Origin: Sycobia sp. Sy_11
Taxonomy: Eukaryota; Arthropoda; Insecta; Hymenoptera; Epichrysomallidae
Assembly: GCA_018907035.1 (NCBI GenBank)
Contig: JACCIC010000178.1
Span: forward strand, 682,001 to 746,000
Length of the DNA: 64,000 bases
Reading direction: 5' to 3'
Shown: positions 33,159 through 39,754 of the stretch, in pieces
Layout of the letters: each line of letters starts with the position of its first letter
Numbering within the stretch: the first letter of the stretch is position 1
The notes under the pieces: model-generated
What the model saw: the letters and a program-made list of their open reading frames with translations, nothing else
What the model was told of the DNA's origin: nothing
The model's database searches: none
Translations under genes and position numbers: made by a program

Positions 33159-35541
33159 CCACGCGCGCGCGCGCGCGTGTGTGTGTGGCAATAAAATTTA
33201 TTTTTGGTCGCTGTCAGTATAAGCTGTTCATCTTTTATTGCACCCCGCTGCCAGCCTATTGTCTTAGCAAGCTTTCCCCCCGTACGCGCCAAAGGCAGTC
33301 GTCAACCTCTCGATCGCACGAGCTCGAAAAACATCTAGAATATCGCACGAAACGGTCAGTACCTCAGTTTGGCCACCAGAGGCCCTCGTTTTCAGTCGAA
33401 AATTTTTACTAGTCTCGTTCATAAGCGTCAGCGATCTTCCCTTATTATCTCTGATATGGCATTAAGATACACGGCAGACATGACCATAAAAGACATCAAA
33501 ACTATGCTGAATTTTAAATACAAAAAAATAGTAAATAACAACACTAAGTTATGTAATCTCTATTATTACTCATCTCGGTTTTGTTTCTTTTTTTCTCTCT
33601 CCTTTCCTCTTAATGACATTAGTATAGATAGTGTTTTTTTGTTACATGAACTATCATCTTTTTCTAGCGAGACATTTTAATTAATACACAGGCCTGTAAC
33701 GGATACTACATCTTTAGTATTGAAGTTATTATATGTAAACATTATTCCTTAACTAATTGTAACAAGTGTGGCATTATCACCATTTTTACAAACATTATAT
33801 GTATTATGGTTTCTATTATATTTTTTATCAATTTCGTATATGTAAAATATTTTTGTGTTCTGAATAAAGCATTAAAAAAAAAAAGTAAAAAAAAGTAGGG
33901 GAGCAGGGATTTAACTTTCCGCTCCTCGCTCACTGCATACCCCCATTCTCTTTTCTTCAAATACATGCATTTGAATAAGCAACTTCAAAGGGTGTCGCCA
34001 CTTAACGGCTAATTCTATCCCGAAATCCTGCTGTTTAATTAAAAACGATTTTAGCAAACTTTCCACTCCTTCTCTTTACCCACCATACTCCAAATACTAG
34101 TCTTTCACTCCATCATTTCAGCCATTGTATTCCTCAATTAAATTAATACTTAACTATTGATTTTTTTACCAAAATTAATTTTTAATAAAGTACTAAAAAT
34201 AAATTTAAATTCATACCTGGTCTTATAGAACCATAAGCATTAAAAATATCAGCTGATACTAAAAATATTTTGTCTTTAGACTTTTTATTTTCTTGAATAA
34301 TTTCAATAAATTTTTCACTAAAAGAAGTTTCTCTGTTTTTTAAATAATTTTCATATAAATATTTCAAAACACTAACAATTTTTTTCCATTCTTCTATTTC
34401 TTCTTTTGTATAACTAAAAATATTAATAAAATATAACAAACTATACATTTTTAATTAAACAAAAAATATGTGTGTGTATGTGTGTGTGAGTGTATACTTG
34501 GCTTTCATAATTAATCTAAGTCCTGTCTGTTTAGGAATTAAGACCAATTTATTATAAACTCCATTGCTATCATTGATATTATTAATAGGTTCAAGTGCCA
34601 TTTTTCTGTTCATTTTTTTAAAATATTCCTTTTTTTGTTTTATCCAATTTTCTATAAAAATAAATATTCTTTCTTCTTTAAAATATGTAATATAAAAGTA
34701 AGAAAACATTATAACTATAAAATATTGAAATAGCCATTTTATAAATTTAGAGATTAGGATATATTTTGTTTGTTGACTAGCAGATACTTTTATCCATGTG
34801 ATTGATAAAATCTGTAATATTAGATAATATAAATATTGTTTATACGAAAATTTGTTATATACTAAATTACATAATTAGAGCATTTTCGTGAATAATGCTA
34901 TAATGATCGATACAATCAAGAATATTTATTTGAATTGTATTTAGTTTTTAATAAGTATTAGTTCCCTAAAGTTAAAATGAAATTCATCCAATATTTACAT
35001 TTATCTCTTTTACCAAATTGCTTAAAGAAAAGGGTTCATTTTTTGCCGTTTTTAAAAAGTTATAAAGTGTTTTTAAAATTTTCTTCTTATTTCTATCATT
35101 TCCAATTAATTCATGAGAAACAACATTAAACAAAATTGTTCTGCAGACTTCTCGTATCTGGGCAATATGATATTGGTTTTCACATTTTTTATTTTCTGTA
35201 TAATGATACACCAACGCTTTCTTAATTTTTCTATATTTCTCAAAGTAATTATGATCAGAATTTCTATGTATATTCTTTTGTTGAAAAGCTCTCAGATAAT
35301 TCGTAGATTTATGTCTAATAAAAAACTTATAAAACGATCTGGAATCTATAAATTCAGAGTAGTCACAGTAAATGGTTTGAAACTTTTCGCCAATATCAGT
35401 ATTTAAAATATCATGCAATAAATTAAATTTGTCTTGTGAACTGCCAGTAAACATATCTTCTTTTAATTTTTGTATAGGAATATGGTTTTTATAATGGTAG
35501 GGAAAGGATACAACTAAATTCAACTTTTTGAAATTATCCAT
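6290..35541 (-). CDS. TERT: Telomerase reverse transcriptase, 8 exons, intact reading frame
   Basis: TERT copies an RNA template to extend chromosome ends in the nucleus. Joining 35541-34999, 34811-34498, 34440-34217, 7680-7475, 7384-7191, 7083-6868, 6789-6551 and 6450-6290 gives 2097 nt with no internal stop (about 698 residues). Every junction is GT/AG with matching phase. In order I see: a TRBD block (HELIGNDRNKKKILKTLYNF, exon 1), a hydrophobic QFP-like block (exon 2), motif 1/2 (KLVLIPKQTGLRLIM), motif A SADIFNAY (Asp350), motif B' KGVPQGLILS, motif C YVDD (Asp480 and Asp481), motif D GIPEYSC, motif E YLGWKI and a C-terminal extension. All three catalytic Asp are present. There is no obvious TEN domain, as in other short insect TERTs. 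The ATG at 35541 follows an in-frame stop, so it is a plausible start, but an upstream exon is possible. Confidence 0.88.
6551..6789 (-). CDS. TERT: TERT exon 7 (C-terminal extension)
   Basis: It follows acceptor TCTCTAG in the right phase. The helical, Lys- and Ile-rich segment FKKKLENLASLKMNK continues the thumb domain as in other TERTs. Donor GGTAATT at 6550, phase 1. The reading frame stays open past the donor to 6492, which is probably not translated. Confidence 0.75.
6868..7083 (-). CDS. TERT: TERT exon 6 (motifs D and E)
   Basis: The acceptor TTTTTTCAG precedes YQSLLNKGIPEYSCWFHKIR, which parallels the GVPEYGCVVNLRKT region of TERT. It is followed by NYLGWKINSNSLEVEPKY, equivalent to the primer-grip motif E. 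Donor GTGAGT at 6867, phase 2. Confidence 0.88.
7191..7384 (-). CDS. TERT: TERT exon 5 (motifs B' and C)
   Basis: After acceptor TTATAG the frame gives LCKGVPQGLILSATLCDIYY, equivalent to the TERT motif B' (CQGIPQGSILS type). It then gives TYVDDSIYIT, with the two motif C Asp codons at 7234-7229. The GVPQG plus LCxxYY pattern is diagnostic of telomerase rather than of Penelope or LINE RTs. Donor GTAAAT at 7190, phase 2. Confidence 0.9.
7475..7680 (-). CDS. TERT: TERT exon 4 (between motifs A and B')
   Basis: The acceptor ACTTCTGCAG ends at 7681. The first two bases complete the codon left open by exon 3, and the protein continues AKLFDIIRTLFEKLE. This matches the TERT segment just after motif A, where human TERT has a helix of similar pattern. 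The exon ends in phase 0 at GTAATA (7474). Confidence 0.82.
8252..8278. other. GC hairpin in intron DNA
   Basis: GGCGGGT (8252-8258) pairs with ACCCGCC (8272-8278) across a 13-base loop, within a small GC-rich island in AT-rich DNA. It may be the end of a decayed element; no function is implied. Confidence 0.4.
8570..12640 (+). mobile_element. Decayed Ty3/gypsy retrotransposon (gypsy-1)
   Basis: Fragments appear in gypsy order on the plus strand: a protease-like LIDTGTT (about 8789), the start of RT (KKSNGSFRFCVDYRDLN, 9347-9400), RT motif C YLDDI (about 9540), RNase H (9880-10038 and 10652-10850) and integrase with a CPEC zinc-finger half (11199-11210). A polypurine tract AGGGGGGGA (12568-12576) precedes a TGTCGGG possible LTR start. 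Frames are broken by many stops and by a deletion between the first RT motifs and YLDD. It lies antisense to TERT within intron 3. No clear 5' LTR was found. Confidence 0.75.
10039..10651 (+). mobile_element. Mariner-like element with long inverted repeats, nested in gypsy-1
   Basis: Terminal inverted repeats of about 120 bp (10039-10165 and 10525-10651) share CAAATTTGACCCGG and TTCCTATATTGGTAC blocks. GTAT flanks both sides (10035-10038 and 10652-10655), and removing the insert rejoins the gypsy RNase H reading frame. The 613-bp body encodes only the C-terminal part of a mariner transposase (10150-10479). Here the second catalytic Asp context reads HHYNAPAH and the third reads LPYLAACDFF, so catalytic residues are lost. 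It is a non-autonomous, internally deleted copy. Confidence 0.75.
12641..13990. other. AT-rich stretch without a supported gene
   Basis: Mostly AT-rich DNA. A short GC-richer piece lies at 13680-13730. An ORF on the minus strand (13742-14149) is largely a simple-repeat translation and is not believed. Confidence 0.5.
14042..15331 (-). mobile_element. Mariner element with both terminal inverted repeats (mariner-1)
   Basis: Ends of about 30 bp are inverted copies (blocks AGGTTTCCGGCCTGACCAAGA at the left and its near complement near 15297-15325). TA lies on both sides, the normal mariner target duplication. The 1.29-kb length is normal for the family. It inserted in a CA/TA microsatellite (13993-14041). 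Confidence 0.85.
14106..15154 (-). pseudogene. Mariner-1 transposase, one frameshift
   Basis: The first 272 codons (15154-14336) carry the helix-turn-helix region, the first catalytic Asp in FVTVDETW (158) and the second in HHDNAPTH (252). A one-base slip around 14343-14350 shifts the frame. The remaining 77 codons (14339-14106) hold SPDLTSSDYYLFPNLKK with the third Asp of the D,D34D triad and a normal C-terminus. It cuts and pastes its own element in principle; this copy cannot make full-length protein. Confidence 0.85.
15340..16380. other. AT-rich stretch, no gene seen
   Basis: AT-rich with an (AT)n tract at about 16069-16112. A fragment near 15730-15760 resembles the terminal block of the dispersed repeat at 24880 and 43680. 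Confidence 0.5.
16420..16560 (+). pseudogene. Mariner transposase N-terminal fragment
   Basis: SATETCRMLQKAFGEKSMSR is the typical helix-turn-helix start of a mariner transposase. The similarity stops after about 40 residues and no downstream catalytic domain follows. Confidence 0.55.
16793..17025 (+). pseudogene. Second mariner N-terminal fragment
   Basis: The frame reads FKRFKGGDFKVEDKD, then a damaged stretch, then FEGEVLDALLYEDQCQIQL. These match the linker between the two HTH motifs of mariner transposases. An in-frame stop precedes FKRF. It is closer to the mariner-2 family at 20.4 kb than to mariner-1. Confidence 0.6.
17440..17870 (+). repeat. Dispersed repeat, copy 1 (partner at 41762-42195)
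   Basis: The block from AAATAAATGGTTTATTCATATACC to the region AATGAAAGTAAGTG is shared, with moderate divergence and the same orientation, with 41762-42195. Both copies contain an ATG followed by a short coding-like stretch at the 3' end, which suggests an old element with a captured or residual ORF. Confidence 0.7.
17990..18890. other. GC-rich, CpG-rich island with a strong hairpin
   Basis: This 0.9-kb block is much richer in CG than its surroundings. Arms 18311-18328 and 18381-18398 are complementary at 17 of 18 positions across a 52-base loop. Overlapping ORFs on both strands (18013-18351 plus, 18536-18946 plus and others) reflect base composition and none is recognisable. It could be an element 5' region or a regulatory island within TERT intron 3. 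An (AT)n tract ends it at 18898-18938. Confidence 0.45.
19403..19538 (+). repeat. Exact tandem duplication, 68-bp unit
   Basis: CATGGTTGGTATGGTATACT starts two adjacent, apparently identical 68-bp units (19403-19470 and 19471-19538). The lack of differences points to a recent duplication. Confidence 0.85.
19540..20245 (+). repeat. Dispersed AT-rich repeat, copy beside mariner-2A
   Basis: The block with TTTGCTCTTTAAATAAAC and AAATAAAGCAAATTATA is shared with 31283-32020 over about 700 bp. Parts are shared with 32890-33080, 42395-42620 and 42735-42990, all in the same orientation. Two of the copies are followed by a mariner-2 sequence, so the repeat and the mariner may have spread as a composite block. 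Confidence 0.7.
20266..21437 (+). mobile_element. Mariner-2 copy A, 5' truncated
   Basis: It retains the 3' inverted repeat (ACGGGAAAGACTTATTCACA, then TA at 21438) but lacks about 65 bp at the 5' end when compared with copy B (26474-27557). Similarity between the copies begins at CAATGGTTACATATG. Confidence 0.8.
20365..21361 (+). pseudogene. Mariner-2A transposase with internal deletion
   Basis: The N-terminal part (20365-21069) has HTH motifs and the first catalytic Asp in VTGDEKW. A small deletion near 21035-21060 removes residues before QHDNARPH and shifts the frame. The C-terminal part (21059-21361) has the second Asp (HDNARPH) and the third (SPDVAPFDYHLF), giving D,D34D spacing. The start context differs from copy B by loss of five residues after REVSL. 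Confidence 0.85.
21438..22489. other. AT-rich stretch, two (AT)n tracts
   Basis: (AT)n runs at 21438-21482 and 21750-21811. I see no gene in the remainder. Confidence 0.5.
22720..23117 (-). pseudogene. LINE pol linker between endonuclease and RT
   Basis: Two open pieces (23117-22899 and 22902-22720) encode KQWLSAINKIIYTDSANFFP and LNTISSIVDTHFHKI. These are characteristic of the region before RT in jockey-like elements. A frame change separates them. Confidence 0.6.
23566..23988 (-). pseudogene. LINE AP-endonuclease domain
   Basis: HNPHIIAISETKL, GTALFIKKQL and FVIIGDFNARHN are the conserved blocks of the apurinic-like endonuclease that nicks target DNA in jockey/CR1-type LINEs. Glu and Asp-Asn metal-site residues are visible. 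The frame closes before the rest of pol. Confidence 0.8.
24054..24865 (-). pseudogene. LINE ORF1 (gag-like) remnant with zinc knuckles
   Basis: Two open pieces (24865-24632 and 24401-24054) flank a stretch encoding CRKCQRFGYVASNC (about 24490-24530), a CCHC knuckle in which the His position is changed. A second Cys cluster and a stop follow. Jockey-type ORF1 proteins bind element RNA with such knuckles. Confidence 0.6.
24866..25090 (-). repeat. Dispersed repeat, left half of an interrupted copy
   Basis: Reverse complement of about 43470-43700. It carries inverted ends CTCATCAAAATACATATTTT (24887) and its complement at about 25056-25075. Its right half is at 26254-26470, displaced by a GC-rich insert. 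Confidence 0.7.
25091..26253. mobile_element. GC-rich insert of unknown type
   Basis: This 1.16-kb block interrupts a repeat whose unbroken copy is at 43.2-43.7 kb, so it arrived by insertion. It contains (GA)n tracts (about 25499-25531 and 25573-25594), repeated TAGCGGCC-type segments and an 89-bp imperfect tandem repeat (25825-25913 and 25914-26002). It ends in GGAGCCCTTTTTACCCC. Tandem repeats and high GC resemble a retrotransposon 5' region or solo LTR, but no coding sequence identifies it. ORFs on both strands here look compositional. Confidence 0.55.
26254..26470 (-). repeat. Dispersed repeat, right half of the interrupted copy
   Basis: Reverse complement of about 43240-43460 (shared blocks GTATTTTACAAGATAATT and TTCTTATGGTTTTCAC). 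Together with 24866-25090 it rebuilds the repeat seen whole at 43.2-43.7 kb. Confidence 0.7.
26474..27557 (-). mobile_element. Mariner-2 copy B, both ends present, internally deleted
   Basis: Inverted ends (GTATGTGAATCAGTCTTTCCCG at left, its near complement at right) are flanked by TA. Its transposase frame (27391-26702) keeps the HTH and first Asp (VTGDEKW). A deletion joins GVVYY to the sequence before LPHPPYSPD, removing the second catalytic Asp and shifting the frame. The last part is at 26765-26514. It lies inverted to copy A, 5 kb away. Confidence 0.85.
27558..28000. other. AT-rich stretch with microsatellites
   Basis: (AT)n with CAT interruptions at 27558-27650 and (CA)n at about 27800-27817. 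No gene seen. Confidence 0.6.
28030..28500 (-). pseudogene. Decayed coding remnant, coiled-coil type, unrecognised
   Basis: The minus strand reads an ATG-started 47-residue piece with an EQAAESSGYCP-like segment, a stop, then KIQEVLES. After a one-base shift it reads LAEENAVLRVNVSNFSEQL, a good heptad pattern, and IQRGENPPAMANI-like sequence with another stop. The regular composition shows it was once coding, perhaps a retroelement gag. I cannot name it. Confidence 0.35.
28501..29320. other. GC-richer stretch with weak ORFs
   Basis: ORFs at 28627-28881 (minus) and 28919-29191 (plus) are short and unrecognised. The minus-strand coding remnant next door suggests this could be the 5' region of the same lost element. 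Confidence 0.3.
29930..30650 (+). mobile_element. Mutator-like DNA transposon relic
   Basis: NYSLAIERNSNSVEGMRNEI, then WAGYYHK, then after frame shifts DSWCKYKKA and NYKHRPAL, match the conserved core of the MULE-type transposase-like proteins common in insects. That core has the pattern IRRNxNSVExMKxxIWA then HK, then a DSWCKYxKA motif. The catalytic part is missing. The downstream 400 bp resembles a terminal region with GGTCGTGAAAAC and ACGACCACGAC blocks. Identification is from memory of the family pattern. Confidence 0.45.
30810..31046 (+). pseudogene. Mariner transposase N-terminal fragment (third type)
   Basis: VLDSVHGTSVLIFATVYNWI and EHRSGRPVDTSTPEMINK with LSDRTIKLREIV are the two HTH regions and GRP linker of a mariner transposase, closer to mariner-1 than mariner-2. 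The frame ends right after the second HTH. Confidence 0.7.
31283..32020 (+). repeat. Dispersed AT-rich repeat, copy beside mariner-2C
   Basis: Same block and order as 19540-20245, again followed downstream by a mariner-2 relic. Confidence 0.7.
32130..32735 (+). pseudogene. Mariner-2 relative (copy C), truncated
   Basis: QKQRNWVPYELKLRDVERRL, VTGDEK, PNIHGKNLMLCIWWDDLGV and QHDNARPHVA are mariner-2 blocks. Stops interrupt it near 32318 and 32477 and a frame change precedes QHDN. It ends after SSDYHLFRSM, joined to the dispersed repeat (from 32740). It is more diverged than copies A and B. Confidence 0.75.
33083..34181. other. Intron stretch with simple repeats
   Basis: (AT)n at 33112-33156, (CG)n then (GT)n at 33162-33187, a GC-richer piece at 33230-33420 and otherwise AT-rich DNA. 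No supported gene. Confidence 0.5.
34217..34440 (-). CDS. TERT: TERT exon 3 (RT motif A)
   Basis: Two in-phase acceptors are possible, TATAG (exon start 34440, 57-bp intron) and TTTAG (start 34413, 84-bp intron). They differ by nine residues. KIFLVSADIFNAYGSI holds the motif A catalytic Asp (codon 34250-34248). The donor is CCAG/GTATGA at 34216, phase 1, and opens the giant intron. Confidence 0.85.
34498..34811 (-). CDS. TERT: TERT exon 2 (QFP helices, RT motif 1/2)
   Basis: It begins after the acceptor TTACAG with an open frame that reads through SITWIKVSA and a hydrophobic FIKWLFQYF block, then the charged segment before RT motif 1. KLVLIPKQTGLRLI near its end is the TERT motif 1/2 core. 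It ends with two bases of a codon before GTATAC (donor 34497). Confidence 0.85.
34999..35541 (-). CDS. TERT: TERT exon 1 (TRBD)
   Basis: 181 codons, ending in phase 0 before a GTAAAT donor at 34998. The block ending NEPFSLSNLVKEIN aligns with the vertebrate TERT segment around the CP/TRBD helices (spacing SRHN-x-RFLRNTKKF, then SLQEL). The RNA-binding role is inferred from this position. A purely intronic 187 bp (34998-34812) follows. Confidence 0.8.
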
Positions 35542-36115
35542 ACTCAATTATCAATATAGTATTTATAATAAATTATCACTCGAAGATTACGAATATAAAA
35601 GGTAGAGAGGGAAAGAAACCCAGTTAGCATAGAGGTAATTATAAGGCTATTTACAGTTTAACAAAACAGACAAAGGACACTTAAACGATATCTTAAAAGA
35701 CGCCTTATAGGTATACGTAAGACGTCTTATTTCTATCTTAAAGATACATTACAGCATATCGTAAAGAAATCTTATGGATATCAAAAGGTCTACTTTACGA
35801 TTAAATAGTAATTTGCGAAATTGGTATCTTACAGATAACTAATCGACTATGTTTCAGTACATTTAATTTGCCCTGAGGTTAGCTAAACGATGTCTAAAAA
35901 AGGCGACTGATGGATGTCAGTATAACCAGAGATAATAAGGGGAGATCGCCGATGCCCATGTTAGACATTGCAGTAAAATTTTGACACTCAGCGTTACCGC
36001 GGTGAACGTCGGTACTACGTTCATGCGATATTCCAGATGTTGGTTTTCGAGCTCGTGCGATGGAGAGAGTGACGGCGTTCAGTAGGGGGGGGGGGCCGAA
36101 ACAATAGATGCAATA
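35542..36115. promoter_or_regulatory. Region upstream of TERT (promoter expected, no motif assigned)
   Basis: The 5' end of TERT faces this stretch, so its promoter should lie here or beyond a missed first exon. I see palindromic GTATACGTAAGACGTCTTA-type sequence near 35710-35730, an 11-base G run (36085-36095) and no clear TATA element. Confidence 0.25.
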
Positions 36116-36320
36116 AAAGGGATTAACTGGTGTCGAAATTCTTGAAGTGCGTATAGATTTTCTTGACTGTGTGTGTAAGTGCGTATTTATGCATTTATAT
36201 ACACACGTATTTTCTTAAAATTTTAAATTCGCTGCGTGGCGATAATCGAAGCTATTAAAAGGTATACCTGGGTATACGCACTTAAAGAATTTCTTCGTCG
36301 ACACCAGTGAATCCCATTTA
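36116..36320. repeat. Imperfect inverted repeat, 40-50 bp arms
   Basis: GGGATTAACTGGTGTCGAAATT (36119-36140) and its near complement (36291-36318) continue through AAGTGCGTATA. The arms flank about 115 bp. It is probably a small non-autonomous DNA element about 0.6 kb upstream of the TERT start. Confidence 0.65.
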
Positions 36321-37279
36321 CTACATTCCGCTGCCAATTTTTTAAGAACATACATACACACACACATATATATACAAGTATTTTCTTAAAATTTTGAGTT
36401 TAAAACTTGATAATAAGATTGCGTTGAACTTAATAATAAGACTAATTTAATATAAAAAATTATACTTTCTGTAAATTATTTATATAATAACATTCATTAA
36501 ATTTTTATATAATAAATTTTATTTCATTGCTATTTACATTATATCATGCATTCATTAAAATTAATTCAATAGTTATTAGAATACAACAAATATTTATTTA
36601 AATTTATGTTTAAAACAGAAACATACATATTTAACACGAATGAATATTTTGTAATTTAGAGTAAATCATATACTTGAAACAAACAATTAAGTTTATTTGA
36701 ATAGCGAACATATATTTATTACATTAAACTAAATAAATTATTGAAAAGTAATAAATAACTCTTGAATTTTACTCAACGGAACTACATATACGTAAAAAAT
36801 ATAGTTAAATAAATAAATATTTAAAAAACTATATATATACACTCAAATTTAACAAATATAATCAATTTTTGGAAAGCCTATTCAATATGAACAATTAAAT
36901 AGCTTTATCAAAAGATGCAATATATTTATTTGATTAGACCCAACAAGTTGTGAAAAATTAATAAACATTTTTTCGATTTTATTAAAGGAAGCACAAAGAT
37001 TTAAATCTTCAATTTCAAGGAATGAATCTTTTAATAAAACTATTTATATGTTATAAGTAAATAATTTTTTCAAAAATAGAAAATATTTTTTGGATTTATA
37101 TATATGTATTTTGTAGTTTTTACTATTTATTTATTACTTTTAATATATAAATCTTTGTGTTCCGTTTAATAAAAATAAATAAATATTATAAAACTAGTTC
37201 ATTCTTTTGAGTAAAGGTTTTTTAAACAATTGAATATATTTCTTGTATATATACTGAAAAAAAAATTTCTAATATCAAG

Positions 37280-38120
37280 CTTATTTTTTCTCAACAGCAG
37301 AACACAAATATTAGGAATTAAACGAATATTTTTTTATTTTGAGAAAATATATCCTCAAACCAATAGATTCAAATTTAATATTAGGAAAATAAATTCTTCG
37401 ATTAATTAAATGTCTCCTAGATTTATGTCAAGATTTTATAGAAAATGGGTGACTGAAATTGGAAATTAAATAAATATTTTCTTATCTAAAGAAACTATTT
37501 TCTTGAATCAATAACTGAAGATTTTGAATAAAAAAATTTAGTTATTTGATTCAAGCCGACAAAATTAAGTGAATATATACTTGGTTTAAGAATTTCAATA
37601 CTTCACTCGAGAAATTGAATTTAAAATGAAGAATTCGATTCCTATCTGTAAAACAATAATTACTTAAAATACGTTTTTATTTTTTTAGAAACATGAAAAT
37701 TCAAATATACTAAATGTTTAAACGAAGTGCATAGTTTCTTGATTCAAAGCATTATTTTCTTGACTTTAAAAATCAAAAGTTTAAACTAAGCGAATAATTT
37801 GTTGAATTCTCATAATTAATTTCTTTCGCTTAAAAGAACTTCGACCTAACCGGGATACTATCCACAGACCTTTGGATTCGCAAGCTAACACCTTATTAAT
37901 TACGCTATCGCAGTACGCTGTGGACAATTATAAAAATCTTATATATCAATTTTAGATCTCTCATAGTTATACATTATGAAATTAATTTATGGATTCCAAT
38001 GAATAGTATATGCATTTATATATAATTTATACTTATATTATAAAAATTTATATAACGTTTTCATTTTAAAACGTGATTTTCCACATCCAGATAATATTTT
38101 CTTAAATTGAATCATAATAC
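37280..38120 (+). repeat. Fold-back structure, left arm
   Basis: The arm is the approximate reverse complement of 39755-40590 in matched order, with substitutions and small gaps. It includes the tRNA-like block described for the right arm, here on the minus strand at about 37863-37935. Confidence 0.75.
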
Positions 38121-39506
38121 ATATACGAAATCGATAAATAATTAATTTTCGTATTTATATCACAGAAAAAAATGGTTCTCATATCAAGTTAATATTTCTG
38201 TGTAATTAAAAAAATTAAGTTAAAAAAATTTTAAAAAATGTAACATGTATATTTAGAAATTAATTTTGCTTTACACATTAAAGCAATTATGCTTACACAT
38301 ACTATATACATGATTAGAAGATATTAAAAGAAATTATAAAAGAAATTCCTTATTGAAGAACTTATTCGCTTCAATTCAAAATTACAGGAGAACCTGGTTC
38401 TCATATTACCCATTTGTGTACTATAGTGTACAACTCAAGATTATTATATTGTAAAATTTTTAAACCAATGTCTTGATATAAGGAATTGAGTTCTTGAGAG
38501 AAGTTAATTAATAAGCAATCAGTTTCTTGTAATCTAAAAATATTAGATATAATTAGTAAATATTGATTAAATGATAATTAATAAAATTCTCTGCGTCCGA
38601 ATATTCAATAAATATATTCTTATATTCAGATATAAGTGATATTTTATATTTCTATTTGATCTATATATTATATTTAAAATTTTCCATTATAAAGTGAAGA
38701 GTAGTAAATTTGTTCTTTACAGTAATAAAAGCAAGGTTATCATTTTTTTAATTTATGAAACCAATATCTCAATGTAAGAAATTCAGATCTTAAAAGTAGT
38801 TATTTCTCCAATTAATCTTTGAACTAAAAAAAATACGAGATAAATATTAGTAAATATTGATTAAAATGTCGTCAATAAATTTTTGTGACTATATATTAAA
38901 TAAATATTTTTTAGATTGTGAAATAAGTTGCTTCAAATAAGAAAACCAGCATTTAAAAAGTTCCTTCATCAAGAACTTGTTCGCTAGAATTCAAATGATG
39001 TAAGATTGATATTTTATTATATGAGCTAAAAAATAGGAAATTTATTTTTTAGGGTGATAAATAATCTCTAGATTTAAGAAAATAATTTTTTGCGTGAAAT
39101 TCGGCAATAAGAAAAAATATGAGGTAATCTAGGTAAGTAATTTCTTACTTTTTAGCTAATTTCGAGAAATCTATAACTCATTCGGTTTAGTTAAAAGGAT
39201 GCTGTAAAATATCTAGCTTATATCGTTTTAATTCAAGCGAATAAGTTCTTGATGAAGGAATTTTTTAGATTCTTGTTTTCCTATTTTAAGCAACTTCTTT
39301 CGCAATCTAAGAAAATATTTGTTTTAATTTTAATTTAAGAAATAATTCTTTATACGCTACAAGGCATATAAATATTTACTTGATATTGGCAGATATTTTT
39401 TCAGTGATATATAGTAATACAACAAATAATTATTTTTCAGCTTCATATACCTAAGAAAATTACATTTAAGAACATATTATCTAGATTATCTAGATTTGTT
39501 TAATAT

Positions 39507-39563
<57 letters not shown>

Positions 39564-39754
39564 ATATTAAGAAGTTTTAAAATCATGGTTTATTTTTAAG
39601 AAATATTTCAAAGTTTTTAAGCAAGCTATACGTTACTGAACTCTTCACAAGCAATCTTTTGTTTCAGTCTTATTGTTGCGTTGCTCGTGATCGGTCCAGA
39701 TTTGATCTTAGCAAATATTTTTTCAGTGCTATAGAGTAATAAAAAAAGAATTAT

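Larger units (their letters stand above)
7681..34216 (-). other. TERT: Giant TERT intron 3 (about 26.5 kb) filled with transposable elements
   Basis: Canonical donor (34216) and acceptor (7682-7681) flank it, and the codon split across it is in phase. All other TERT introns here are 57-187 bp. The expansion is explained by insertions listed below: a gypsy relic with a nested mariner, a near-complete mariner, mariners in opposite orientations, a LINE, a Mutator-like relic and GC-rich blocks. From 7690 to about 8570 I see AT-rich DNA with only a small GC hairpin (8252-8278) and a weak 60-codon ORF (7821-8003). Confidence 0.8.

Noticed and set aside
34182..35547. RT-like pieces as Penelope or LINE debris
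   Set aside because: Motif order, the TRBD block and in-phase introns match telomerase and not a retroelement.
37860..37935. A true tRNA gene in the fold-back arm
   Set aside because: A- and B-box-like pieces exist but no complete cloverleaf could be drawn by eye.
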